Assembly (NCBI GenBank): GCA_934675165.1
Contig: CAKUPP010000016.1
Coordinates: 1 to 25,449 of the forward strand
DNA from: an uncultured Eubacteriales bacterium
GTDB lineage: Bacteria > Bacillota > Clostridia > Oscillospirales > Acutalibacteraceae
DNA length: 25,449 bases
Direction: 5' to 3'
Part shown: piece after piece, positions 1 to 8,100 of the stretch
Layout of the letters: the number at the start of each line of letters is the position of its first letter
Numbering within the stretch: the stretch's first letter is position 1
Made by a program: the position numbers and the translations under genes
Notes under the pieces: generated by a model
Told to the model about the DNA's origin: nothing
Database searches by the model: none
Seen by the model: only the letters and a program-made list of their open reading frames with translations

Positions 1-77
1 GCCATACAGCTTTTGTTTCTGGTAAATATTTCTTTAAATACTTTGTCATTTGTTTTACTTAATAATTCACGTTTCAT
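1..77 (-). CDS. Rpn-family PD-(D/E)XK nuclease / putative transposase, 5' end only (cut by left edge)
   Basis: Only the first 25 codons are visible; the gene runs off the left edge. The start is ATG at 75-77, with AGGAG eight bases upstream. The translation starts MKRELLSKTNDKVFKEIF and matches, with few changes, the N-terminus of the complete copy at 23649-24545. The upstream 50 bases, with the same spacing between ribosome binding site, -10 and -35, are also conserved between the copies. In the complete copies this N-terminus leads into an Rpn (recombination-promoting nuclease) domain, so the same identity is inferred here. Whether this copy is intact cannot be seen. Confidence 0.85.
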   Translation of the reverse strand, partial: MKRELLSKTNDKVFKEIFTRNKSCM

Positions 78-105
78 CCAGTTCACTCCTGCTTGTTTTT
101 TTATA

Positions 106-133
106 ATTATAACACATTTTTTAAATATTTCAA
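106..133 (-). promoter_or_regulatory. promoter of the left-edge Rpn-family gene
   Basis: On the minus strand, TTGAAA (128-133) and TATAAT (106-111) are separated by 16 bases. The -10 lies about 30 bases before the ATG at 77. The same arrangement precedes the copy at 24545, so the promoter belongs to the repeated unit. Confidence 0.6.
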
Positions 134-294
134 AAAATGTATAAAATTTTAACAATTGAATCAAATATAAATTTATTAACAATATTAAAGATAATTTTTA
201 CTCTTTCAAACCAATACTACAACTATATTAGTGTAGATTACCTATAAATTTTGTAAAAAATCGAATATCAAGTGTCACAGAAAAATTCAAAAAT

Positions 295-332
295 AATACA
301 ACTCGGTTAATAAACTTAATACGAGTTGTATT
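295..332 (-). terminator. rho-independent terminator of the PI-PLC gene
   Basis: An 11-base perfect inverted repeat (295-305 with 322-332, AATACAACTCG and its complement) lies 14 bases after the stop codon of the minus-strand gene. On the minus strand it is followed by ATTTTTGAATTTTT, a good U-tract. Confidence 0.75.
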
Positions 333-346
333 CATACTATAAATTA

Positions 347-1558
347 TTACTTTTTAAATAAATTTCTTTCTCTATTTATTTCTATTAATTTTTTTATAAA
401 CTGTTCATTTTTTCCCGCTGCATCAATAGAAACTATATTTGCTTTTTTATGAAAAACATTGCTTCCAAGAAGTATTTCATTTCTTTCGTCTCCGTACTTG
501 TATTCACTCTCCATTGGTGATGCCTTACCTTGGAAAAATTCTTTTTCCAAATCGGTATGAACAGGGCTTATATTTCTCATAGTATCGGTAGGATATTCAT
601 CAAGATATTTTAGTTCCTGATCTACCATTACATCAGTCGAAGAATTTCTTGTTTTTTCGTTATACTTGTAATTAAAATTTGAAGTTTTGTGAAATGAATT
701 ATTATCAATATTGCTTACAAGGACAAAATTTTTACCTTCTTTTCTCATATCACCCACCGTAATCTGAGACAATGGTTTACCTATTTTTGTGCATACGTCT
801 TTTGTCAATGATTTATTCATTATTTCCTTCATTTTTGGAAGTTTTACAAGAGACTCAACAGCAGAAACATCTGAATTCTTAAAAACTAAAAATACAACTT
901 CAGATGGATTTTCAAAATAAAATTTTAAAACTGAGTCCAGCACTTCTTCCACATTACATCCGTTTACGACACCATGATTTACAACAATTTTATCTCCCAA
1001 GTCCCTTACTCTAACATCAAAAGCTCTAACACCAATTTTAAGTTGATTATAAAAATCCATATCTTGAGTTTGTGCTGCTCTAGCAATTGTGTTCAGTTTG
1101 TGATCAGGTGCCATTGAATATGTACCAGAATCATGAGTACCTGGAAATAATATTTCGCAAAACTTAGCATTATCCTTCAATGAGCCAGTCCACTTATTTG
1201 TGAACGATGTATCAATCGACGATGTATCTTTAATTATTGCATAAGGATCATCAGGAATTTTAATTGCACTACCTATCTTATCTGATATTTCCGAAATACC
1301 TGTAACGAGTTTTGAAGTATCTGCTTCTTTTTGCTCTGGCGTTTTCTTTATTTTACTTTCAATTTTGTCTTTAGCATTCTCAGCCTTTTCTTTTATTTCA
1401 TCTGATTTGTTTTCAATCTTTTTGCGAATTTGAGTAAATTTAGTTTTAATTTTTGAAAAAGCATCACATTTAGCTCCCACTTGAGGCGAAGCAATAAGCG
1501 TAGTAAAAAATGTCATCGCTGCAACTTTTTGAATTAATTTTAGTGCTTTTTTATTCAT
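347..1558 (-). CDS. secreted phosphatidylinositol-specific phospholipase C X-domain protein
   Basis: Predicted exported phosphodiesterase of the bacterial PI-PLC type, which cleaves phosphatidylinositol or GPI-like head groups without calcium. The start is ATG at 1556-1558, preceded by AAGGAGGAGAAAA; an upstream in-frame ATG at 1618 lies inside the promoter and was rejected. That gives 403 residues. Residues 1-28 form a signal peptide (KK, hydrophobic core, VGA cleavage site). Residues 30-75 are Lys/Glu-rich and probably coiled coil. The X domain starts near residue 113. PGTHDSGTY supplies the first catalytic His and its Asp partner (residues 122-123). GVRAFDVR supplies the conserved Arg (158), and VVNHG supplies the second catalytic His (175). 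This is the His-Asp/Arg/His pattern of the family. The C-terminal part is less clear. The gene is monocistronic with its own promoter and terminator. Substrate is inferred from the family; I am confident of the fold, less of the ligand. Confidence 0.85.
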   Translation of the reverse strand: MNKKALKLIQKVAAMTFFTTLIASPQVGAKCDAFSKIKTKFTQIRKKIENKSDEIKEKAENAKDKIESKIKKTPEQKEADTSKLVTGISEISDKIGSAIKIPDDPYAIIKDTSSIDTSFTNKWTGSLKDNAKFCEILFPGTHDSGTYSMAPDHKLNTIARAAQTQDMDFYNQLKIGVRAFDVRVRDLGDKIVVNHGVVNGCNVEEVLDSVLKFYFENPSEVVFLVFKNSDVSAVESLVKLPKMKEIMNKSLTKDVCTKIGKPLSQITVGDMRKEGKNFVLVSNIDNNSFHKTSNFNYKYNEKTRNSSTDVMVDQELKYLDEYPTDTMRNISPVHTDLEKEFFQGKASPMESEYKYGDERNEILLGSNVFHKKANIVSIDAAGKNEQFIKKLIEINRERNLFKK

Positions 1559-1589
1559 TTTTCTCCTCCTTAAAAAATAATATATGTAA

Positions 1590-1618
1590 ATTATATAAAA
1601 ATATTTAACGATTTGCAA
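1590..1618 (-). promoter_or_regulatory. promoter of the PI-PLC gene
   Basis: Minus strand TTGCAA (1613-1618), a 17-base spacer, then TATAAT (1590-1595). It lies about 30 bases upstream of the ATG at 1558 and is divergent from the fhs promoter. Confidence 0.7.
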
Positions 1619-1647
1619 GACTTATTTGTTTAATTTTAAAAAAGTTC

Positions 1648-1676
1648 TTTAACTCTATACTGGATTGTGATATTAT
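1648..1676 (+). promoter_or_regulatory. possible promoter of fhs
   Basis: Extended -10 TGATATTAT (hexamer at 1671-1676) with a weak -35 (TTTAAC, 1648-1653) at 17-base spacing, 38 bases before the fhs ATG. The -35 is poor, so this is tentative. Confidence 0.35.
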
Positions 1677-1713
1677 TTTTTTAAACAAACACGAAAAGGA
1701 GAATTTTTAGATC

Positions 1714-3363
1714 ATGACTGATATCGAAATTGCTCAAAAAGTAAATCCAAAACCTATAGAAGAAATAGCAAAAAAAATAAGTATTAAAGATAACGAACTA
1801 GAATTTTACGGAAAATACAAAGCAAAAATAAACGACAATGCTTTTTCAAGATTAAAAAATCACCCCAGCGGAAAATTAATACTCGTTACAGCAATAAATC
1901 CAACTTCAGCAGGAGAAGGAAAAACAACTGTAACCATAGGTCTTGGGCAAGCGATGAATAAAATAGGTAAAAATGCAATAATCGCTTTAAGAGAGCCATC
2001 TTTAGGTCCCGTATTTGGAATAAAAGGCGGAGCAACTGGAGGCGGATATTCTCAAGTTATTCCAATGGAAGATATTAATTTGCATTTTACGGGAGATATG
2101 CACGCAATTACTTCTGCTAATAACCTAATGTGTGCTATACTTGACAACCACGTACATCAAGGAAATAAATTAAGAATTGATGTAAGAAAAGTGCTTGTAA
2201 AAAGATGCATGGATATGAATGACAGAGAATTGAGAAATATTGTAGTAGGGCTCGGGGGAACTACAAATGGCATACCTCGTGAAGATAATTTTATAATAAC
2301 TGTAGCAACTGAAGTGATGGCTATTTTATGCCTTGCTTCAGATATAAACGATTTAAAAAAACGCCTAGGCGATATACTGGTAGCTTATGATTATGACGAT
2401 AACCCTATTTATGCAAAGGACTTAAACGTTAACGGTGCCATGGCGACGCTGTTAAAAGATGCTCTAAAACCAAATCTTATACAAACACTTGAGGGTACAC
2501 CAGTAATTATGCATGGGGGGCCATTTGCAAACATAGCTCATGGATGTAATTCCATAAGAGCCACACATCTAGCACTAAAATTAGGAAATTATTGCATAAC
2601 CGAAGCTGGATTTGGAGCTGATTTAGGTGCTGAAAAATTTTTAGATATAAAATGTAGAATATCCGGATTGAAACCATCATGCGTTGTAATTGTCGCAACT
2701 ATCAGAGCATTAAAATACAACGGAAAAGAACAGTCAAGTGATATCAAGAAACTTGAAAAAGGGCTTTCTAATTTAGGCGCCCATGTTTCAAATATGAAAA
2801 AATATGGTCTTCCCGTAGTTGTTGCTTTAAATTATTTTGATTCTGATAAAGACAGTGACATTGACATCGTAAAAAATTATTGTAAAAAAATAAACGCTGA
2901 TTTTGAAATTGCAAAAATTCATTCTTTAGGTGGTAACGGAGGAATAGATCTTGCAAAAAAAGTTTGTCGTGCATGTGAACTTAACTCCGACTTTAAATTT
3001 ATGTATTCAGAAAACGATTCCATAAAAACGAAAATTTTAAAAATAGCTCAAAACATATATGGTGCAGATGATGTAGTATATTCTACAGAAGCTGAAAAAT
3101 CACTGGCTAAAATAATATCTTTGGGTAAAGAAAAATTACCTGTATGTATTGCAAAAACTCAATATTCTTTATCCGATGATCCAACTAAATTAGGATACCC
3201 TAAAGGATTTAACATAAACATTAAAAATGTTTATCTTTCAAATGGTGCCGGCTTCATAGTTGTATTAACAGGAAACATTCTTCAAATGCCTGGCTTACCA
3301 AAATTCCCTGCAGCAGAAAATATAGACATAAACAGCGCAGGAAAAATAACAGGATTATTTTAA
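1714..3363 (+). CDS. fhs: formate-tetrahydrofolate ligase
   Basis: ATP-dependent ligation of formate to tetrahydrofolate, giving 10-formyl-THF for purine synthesis, initiator tRNA formylation and, in acetogens, the methyl branch of the Wood-Ljungdahl pathway. It is a cytoplasmic homotetramer in the known family. The 549 residues are close to the usual 555 or so. The nucleotide-binding loop TSAGEGKTT is near residue 64-72. It is followed by the family-typical ALREPSLGPVFGIKGGATGG, then by HFTGDMHAITSANNL. The ATG at 1714 has AAAAGGAG 11 bases upstream. The next gene starts 69 bases downstream on the same strand behind a strong hairpin and could be read from the same transcript. No other folate genes lie next to it, so it cannot be tied to acetogenesis from this window. 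Confidence 0.97.
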   Translation: MTDIEIAQKVNPKPIEEIAKKISIKDNELEFYGKYKAKINDNAFSRLKNHPSGKLILVTAINPTSAGEGKTTVTIGLGQAMNKIGKNAIIALREPSLGPVFGIKGGATGGGYSQVIPMEDINLHFTGDMHAITSANNLMCAILDNHVHQGNKLRIDVRKVLVKRCMDMNDRELRNIVVGLGGTTNGIPREDNFIITVATEVMAILCLASDINDLKKRLGDILVAYDYDDNPIYAKDLNVNGAMATLLKDALKPNLIQTLEGTPVIMHGGPFANIAHGCNSIRATHLALKLGNYCITEAGFGADLGAEKFLDIKCRISGLKPSCVVIVATIRALKYNGKEQSSDIKKLEKGLSNLGAHVSNMKKYGLPVVVALNYFDSDKDSDIDIVKNYCKKINADFEIAKIHSLGGNGGIDLAKKVCRACELNSDFKFMYSENDSIKTKILKIAQNIYGADDVVYSTEAEKSLAKIISLGKEKLPVCIAKTQYSLSDDPTKLGYPKGFNINIKNVYLSNGAGFIVVLTGNILQMPGLPKFPAAENIDINSAGKITGLF

Positions 3364-3394
3364 AAAAACAATTACATACATATTTCAAATACTC

Positions 3395-3434
3395 ACTCCA
3401 TAAAATTAAACAGTATAATTAATTTTTATGGAGT
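3395..3434 (+). promoter_or_regulatory. hairpin covering the ribosome binding site of the D,D-carboxypeptidase gene
   Basis: ACTCCATAAAA (3395-3405) pairs perfectly with TTTTATGGAGT (3424-3434). The stem is extended by TTAA/TTAA (3406-3409 with 3419-3422) across one bulged base, leaving a nine-base loop. The right arm contains the GGAG ribosome binding site (3430-3433) and the first two bases of the GTG start. The loop and inner stem hold a TATAAT (3414-3419) without a convincing -35. No clean T-tract follows, so this looks more like translational control or an operator than an fhs terminator. Confidence 0.55.
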
Positions 3435-4593
3435 GGTAGTTATTTTTAAACTCAAATTCTTATCTATTGTTATAACGATTTGCATAGTTTGCTGCTCTAC
3501 TGCAACTGCAAAAGAACCATCTAAAAACAATAAACTCGAAATAGATGCTCCTTCGGCAATTTTAATAGACGGATACACAGGAAAAATTTTATTCGAAAAA
3601 AATGCATTTGAAGTGAGAAGCGGAGCATCTTTGATGAAAATAATGAACTTATTAATTGCTGCCGAATCACTTGAAAAAGGTGAAATTAATTTAAATGACA
3701 AAATCACACCAAGTAAAGAAGCCGAAAAAGCTCCAGGGCCAGGAATTTGGCTTAAATCCGGAGAAATCATATCAACAGAAGATTTAATAAAATCAATAGG
3801 AATGATTTCTGCAAATGATGCTTGTGTAGTTTTAGCTCAACATATAAAAGGTTCTGAAGGAAAATTCGTAAATAAAATGAATGAAAAAGCAGCAAAATTG
3901 AATATGAAAAATACCATCTTCAAAAATTGTATAGGTGAAGACTCAGATGGCAATATTTCCACTGCGTATGACATAGCCCTTATGTCAAAAGAACTTATGC
4001 AGCACGATAATGTAGCGTCATGCCTCTCCACTTGGATAGACCACATACGCGGCGGAAACACTCAGATAGTTAACACTAACAAATTAATAAAATCTTGCAA
4101 TTACATAACAGGAATAAAAACAGGTTCTTCAAAATCAGCTGGTAGCTGTATTGCAGTTTCTGCACAAAAAGGAGACATAAAACTCATAGGCGTACTCCTT
4201 GGAAGCGACGATACAAAAAAACGAAATAAAGAAATTTTAGAAATGGTTAAATTTGGATTTGAAAAATTCGTAAAAATTACACCACATCTTCCCAATGACT
4301 TCCCCGAAAAAATTAAAATTTCCAATTCTTTAACTTCAGAAGCAAAAATATATGTTGATTTGAATAAAAACTTTTTAATAAACAAAAAAGATATAAAAAA
4401 TATCTCTTCAAATGTAACTTTAAATTCGGTTATAGAAGCTCCTCTTGAAAAAAATCAAAAAATCGGGGAAATAACTTATTCACTAGGTAATGAAACTTTA
4501 CAAAAATGTGACATAAAAATTTCTCAAACAGTAAACAAAATAACTTTTAGTGCTGTTTTTAATCAAGTTTTAAATTGTTTTTTCAAAATGTAA
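3433..4593 (+). CDS. D-alanyl-D-alanine carboxypeptidase (peptidase S11, PBP5-like)
   Basis: Removes the terminal D-Ala from peptidoglycan stem peptides outside the membrane. All three active-site motifs are present: SLMK (the SxxK with the nucleophile Ser, near residue 66-69), SAN (SxN, near 118) and KTG in GIKTGSSKSAGSC (near 230). The N-terminus (FKLKFLSIVITICIVCCSTATA) is a signal peptide. After the catalytic domain comes a beta-rich C-terminal region and a short hydrophobic or amphipathic tail (FNQVLNCFFKM) suited to membrane attachment, as in PBP5/DacF types. The start is uncertain. GTG at 3433 overlaps its own GGAG and sits in a hairpin, whereas ATT at 3442 would have ideal spacing. 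An ATG at 3428 is in another frame and stops at once. Length is about 386 residues, normal for the family. Confidence 0.93.
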   Translation: MVVIFKLKFLSIVITICIVCCSTATAKEPSKNNKLEIDAPSAILIDGYTGKILFEKNAFEVRSGASLMKIMNLLIAAESLEKGEINLNDKITPSKEAEKAPGPGIWLKSGEIISTEDLIKSIGMISANDACVVLAQHIKGSEGKFVNKMNEKAAKLNMKNTIFKNCIGEDSDGNISTAYDIALMSKELMQHDNVASCLSTWIDHIRGGNTQIVNTNKLIKSCNYITGIKTGSSKSAGSCIAVSAQKGDIKLIGVLLGSDDTKKRNKEILEMVKFGFEKFVKITPHLPNDFPEKIKISNSLTSEAKIYVDLNKNFLINKKDIKNISSNVTLNSVIEAPLEKNQKIGEITYSLGNETLQKCDIKISQTVNKITFSAVFNQVLNCFFKM

Positions 4594-4659
4594 TTCCATA
4601 AAATCATTACTTTAAAATTTACTAAATTTCAAAATTGCTAACATTTATCAAAAAATCTG

Positions 4660-4718
4660 ATCAGCACCCTCTATACAAAGGACACACTTACGTATCCCAA
4701 ATTTAAGAAGGTGCTGAT
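4660..4718. terminator. structured bidirectional terminator between the carboxypeptidase and XRE genes
   Basis: ATCAGCACC (4660-4668) pairs with GGTGCTGAT (4710-4718) around a 41-base loop. T-tracts flank it on both strands: TTTTTATTATTT after it on plus, and ATTTTTTG after it on minus. Read on the minus strand, the loop holds a second hairpin, GGATAC/GTGTCC with one G-U pair and a six-base loop. That inner stem has a mismatch on the plus strand. It lies directly after the stop codon of the XRE gene. Confidence 0.6.
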
Positions 4719-4723
4719 TTTTA

Positions 4724-5107
4724 TTATTTAATTTTTGACATCAAAAAACCCATAACTTCTTTTTTAGAATCCTCTGCCAATATCCTAAAAGCAGCCACCA
4801 ATTCTTTTTCTCTTAAACTAAGCGAAGAATACGAAACGTCATCTTTATTGCTAAAACATAAATCGAAATCACCTTGTGGATCTTCTAAAGAATCATCTTT
4901 AACTTCTTCTCCCTCAAGAAGCACTGTGTAAGAAACTCCAAATATTCTGGCAATTAACATTATTGTATGGATGTTCGGTTTTATTCTGCCAAGTTCATAA
5001 TACGAATAAGTAGACCTATCAATTCCTAACAACTCCGCTATCCTTTTTTGCGTAAAGCCTAAATTTCGTCTTAATGATTTTATATTATCAGATAATATTT
5101 CCAACAC
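4724..5107 (-). CDS. XRE-family helix-turn-helix transcriptional regulator
   Basis: Small DNA-binding regulator of 127 residues. The Cro/C1-type HTH occupies about residues 8-62: NIKSLRRNLGFTQKRIAELL, then GIDRSTYSYYELG (recognition helix) and the PNIHTIMLIARIFGV helix pair. An acidic linker (EEVKDDSLEDPQGD) leads to a C-terminal helical stretch (LSLREKELVAAFRIL) that resembles the ends of many clostridial XRE proteins. It follows the giant surface-protein gene by 12 bases on the same strand and has no promoter of its own that I can see, so it is probably co-transcribed and may regulate that operon. The start is uncertain. GTG at 5107 abuts a GGGG run, while the best SD-like string (GGGGGTG) is six bases before an ATA at 5098; translational coupling to the upstream gene is also possible. 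Confidence 0.9.
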   Translation of the reverse strand: MLEILSDNIKSLRRNLGFTQKRIAELLGIDRSTYSYYELGRIKPNIHTIMLIARIFGVSYTVLLEGEEVKDDSLEDPQGDFDLCFSNKDDVSYSSLSLREKELVAAFRILAEDSKKEVMGFLMSKIK

Positions 5108-5119
5108 CCCCGAAACAAA

Positions 5120-8100
5120 TTAACAGCCATCACCCTTCTTTTTTGTTTTTTTCTTTCTAACATTTTCTAATATAATTATAACCATTACTGCCAATAAAAT
5201 CAATAACATCAAAATTAATAAAAGCCTGATAGCACTCGCCTGAGCACTTACCTTATTATTTGCACTTTTAAACTTTTCATCTATATTTCCAGATGTGTTT
5301 TTATTACTGCTATCAGTATTCTCAGAATCTTTACCTGTAATACCTGTAACGCCAGTTCCACCAGCGGATGTATTACCACTACCCAATCCTGATAACGCGT
5401 ATTGCATTATTGCCTCAACGTTTGCATCAGCAGCATCCAAAAGTGATGATCTACCGGGAGTAGCCGTTCTATTGGCAACTATTCCCATAGGGCTAAATGA
5501 CTCAGTCGTGAAACTAACTGTTAACCCTGAAATGCTTAGCGAAAGAAAATCAAGTTTACCGTTTGTTTTTTCGTGTATCCCGGTTGGTTTTTCAAAATAT
5601 GTCATATTTGGAGCTGGTAATGTTATGCGAACTGATTTACCTTCTGGAAGAGTATATCTCACATCTTTTATAGTATCCCATAAATAAACATCATATAGTT
5701 CCAATATATATTCTGAATTTAATTTTTTATATATTCTACCACATGCTTCGGCATCTAAACTTATCGGAATTGCTATTAATTTTAAATACCAATCTACATC
5801 ATCAATTTTAACATCATTGCTAACATGATGAAATGCTTTAACTTGTTCTTGTAACGCATTTAATTTACCTATATTTGAAATTTTACCTTTTTTATCTTCC
5901 GGTAAATTTTCATATTTTTTTGATACTGCAATAACTTCATCAACGTCAGTCAAATCATTTACCTTATCTGGCAAATTATTTATTTCGTTTATAAGCTTTG
6001 CTTCCTCTGTTTCTTCCACACCTTGAATCGTAACAGTTTTATTTTCTATTACTTTTTGAACGGCATAAAATCCATTGTCATCCAGTTTAAGTTCTTCTTT
6101 TCCCAACATAACTTTAACTTCAGAATCAGAATATGCCGGATACAAATTGACTTTAAAATATAGCGTATCATTATGTGAAACAGTATTATCCCCTGTTATT
6201 ATTTTATTGTTTGCATCATAATAATCCATTCCATCTACTTTTACAAGCGTAACTGTATATGTGTTTTTAACAACATTGCATGCTTTAATAGTTACATCTT
6301 CAGTTATATTTGGAATCAAATATTTTCCGGTCTCCAATTTTTGACATCTAGTATTTACGCTTTGTCCGTTATTAACAAGTATAAACATGCCAGGTATAGA
6401 TTCATCGTAAGCGTCATCAATATTCACAGAAAATTCATAATTTTTACCATGTTTTATTTTTATCGATTCTGTTATTACCGAACCTGTGTCATTCAAATAA
6501 CTTACACCGTCAGCATGTTCAAATGTCAATTTGTAATAAACATTTTCAACATTTTTTATTTCAACCGTAAAATTTTCCACAACCGATGATATCTTAAACT
6601 TTCCTGATTTATCAGCCGTAAGAGTTTTCTTAACACCATTATCAGAAGTTGTAACAACAACTGTGTCCTCACCGATCGTATATCCTTCATTTGTTTGAAC
6701 ACTAAATACATACGAACCTTTATACTGTACGTCTTGAGGTCCCGAAACTACATTTCCACCTTCATCAATAAACCTGGCAAATTCACTAGCAATAAAATTA
6801 ATTTTGTAGATATTAAGCTCTACTCCCTCAACTGTTATCAGTTTATCTTTTGTAACATTTGGTATTAAGTAGCTGTCGTCCACTTTGTTGAGTTCTGTTT
6901 TTGCAGATTTGCCTTCAGTACCTTCTGAATAATCTTCAACATATACTTTTATAGAAGAATTATTGTAATTATCCAATATTTTTATTTTAAATCTTACGTT
7001 CTCACCGTAATCAACAGATATATTTTCACGAGCGTAACCATCATAAACGTAAGACACAGCTTGAGCTGGATCTTTTTTGAAATTTATTTTATACTGAAAC
7101 TTCTTTATATTTCCTGAAATTGTGTGATTTGTACTTATGGATTTTATAACAAATACTCTAAACCCGCTAAACTCATCACTCAATAATTTGTCCGGAGGCA
7201 CCTCTTCAAAAGTATTTTTAGAAATGTCATTGCCATTTTCATCTTTAACTGTTTCAGCCGCGCCAGAAGTTGTGATTTCAGCAGTTTCGATATTATATCC
7301 GGTTTCTGCTTTAACAGCAAAATAGTAATCGTGATCAATGACCAACGTATTTCTTCCACGAATTTCTTTATATGATTTATCATCATTTTTTTGAATGCCT
7401 TGAAGATTACCTTTGTCGTCAACATCTACATAGTAATACCTAAATCCTTCACACGAAGTATGCGTAATTGATTTGCTTATATTACCGGGGTTAACTACTA
7501 TAACTTTACTTTTTATAACTTCTTTAAGAGATATTTCATACGTCTTGTCCAAAATATCAAACTCAAAATCTTTTGGCTCATTGTTGTCATCTGTTAGATC
7601 ATATTTTTCTTTTTTACCATCACTGTCTTCAACAGTTATTATCTTGTAATTGTATATCTTCAGCTCCTCTTTTATATCCCCAATTTCACGGTTAGAAGAT
7701 TTTACCACAACACTAAACAAAGTATCTTCACCATAATCAACGTAACCATAACATCTATCCCACACAGTACCGTCTTCCACGTAATCTTCTGTATCAGGTG
7801 TTATAGTTTCATCGCCTTCTTCACCCAAACTCCAGGTAACACAATTCTTTGGTGCCAAGAAAACCAAAGTACGTTTTGGCCACTGAATGCCTCTAAGGTT
7901 CACGTCAATGCCACCAAAACCATCATCCAGCTTAAATGATATTTCTATCAACTTTACAGATTTATTATTTTCAATTTCTTTTTCTCCAATATAAATTTTT
8001 TCATTGTTTATTACCTTTGCTGTTGTCAAATATTTATTACCTGAACTATTAGCTGCTACATCAGCTGTTAAATTAGCAATACTACTTAGCATTTGTTCAT

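Noticed and set aside
1559..1713. Riboswitch upstream of fhs
   Set aside because: The leader would be under 40 bases from the only candidate promoter and shows no folded element that I can recognise.
2507..2974. Minus-strand open frames inside fhs
   Set aside because: They are shadows of a highly conserved gene with clear family motifs in the plus frame.
3395..3434. Terminator of fhs
   Set aside because: The stem is strong but AT-rich in its inner half and is not followed by a T-tract, and its right arm contains the next gene's ribosome binding site.
5120..5400. LPXTG sorting signal in the giant protein
   Set aside because: No LPxTG-like motif precedes the C-terminal helix. The tail is 14 or so residues rich in Lys and the protein is more likely held by the helix alone.
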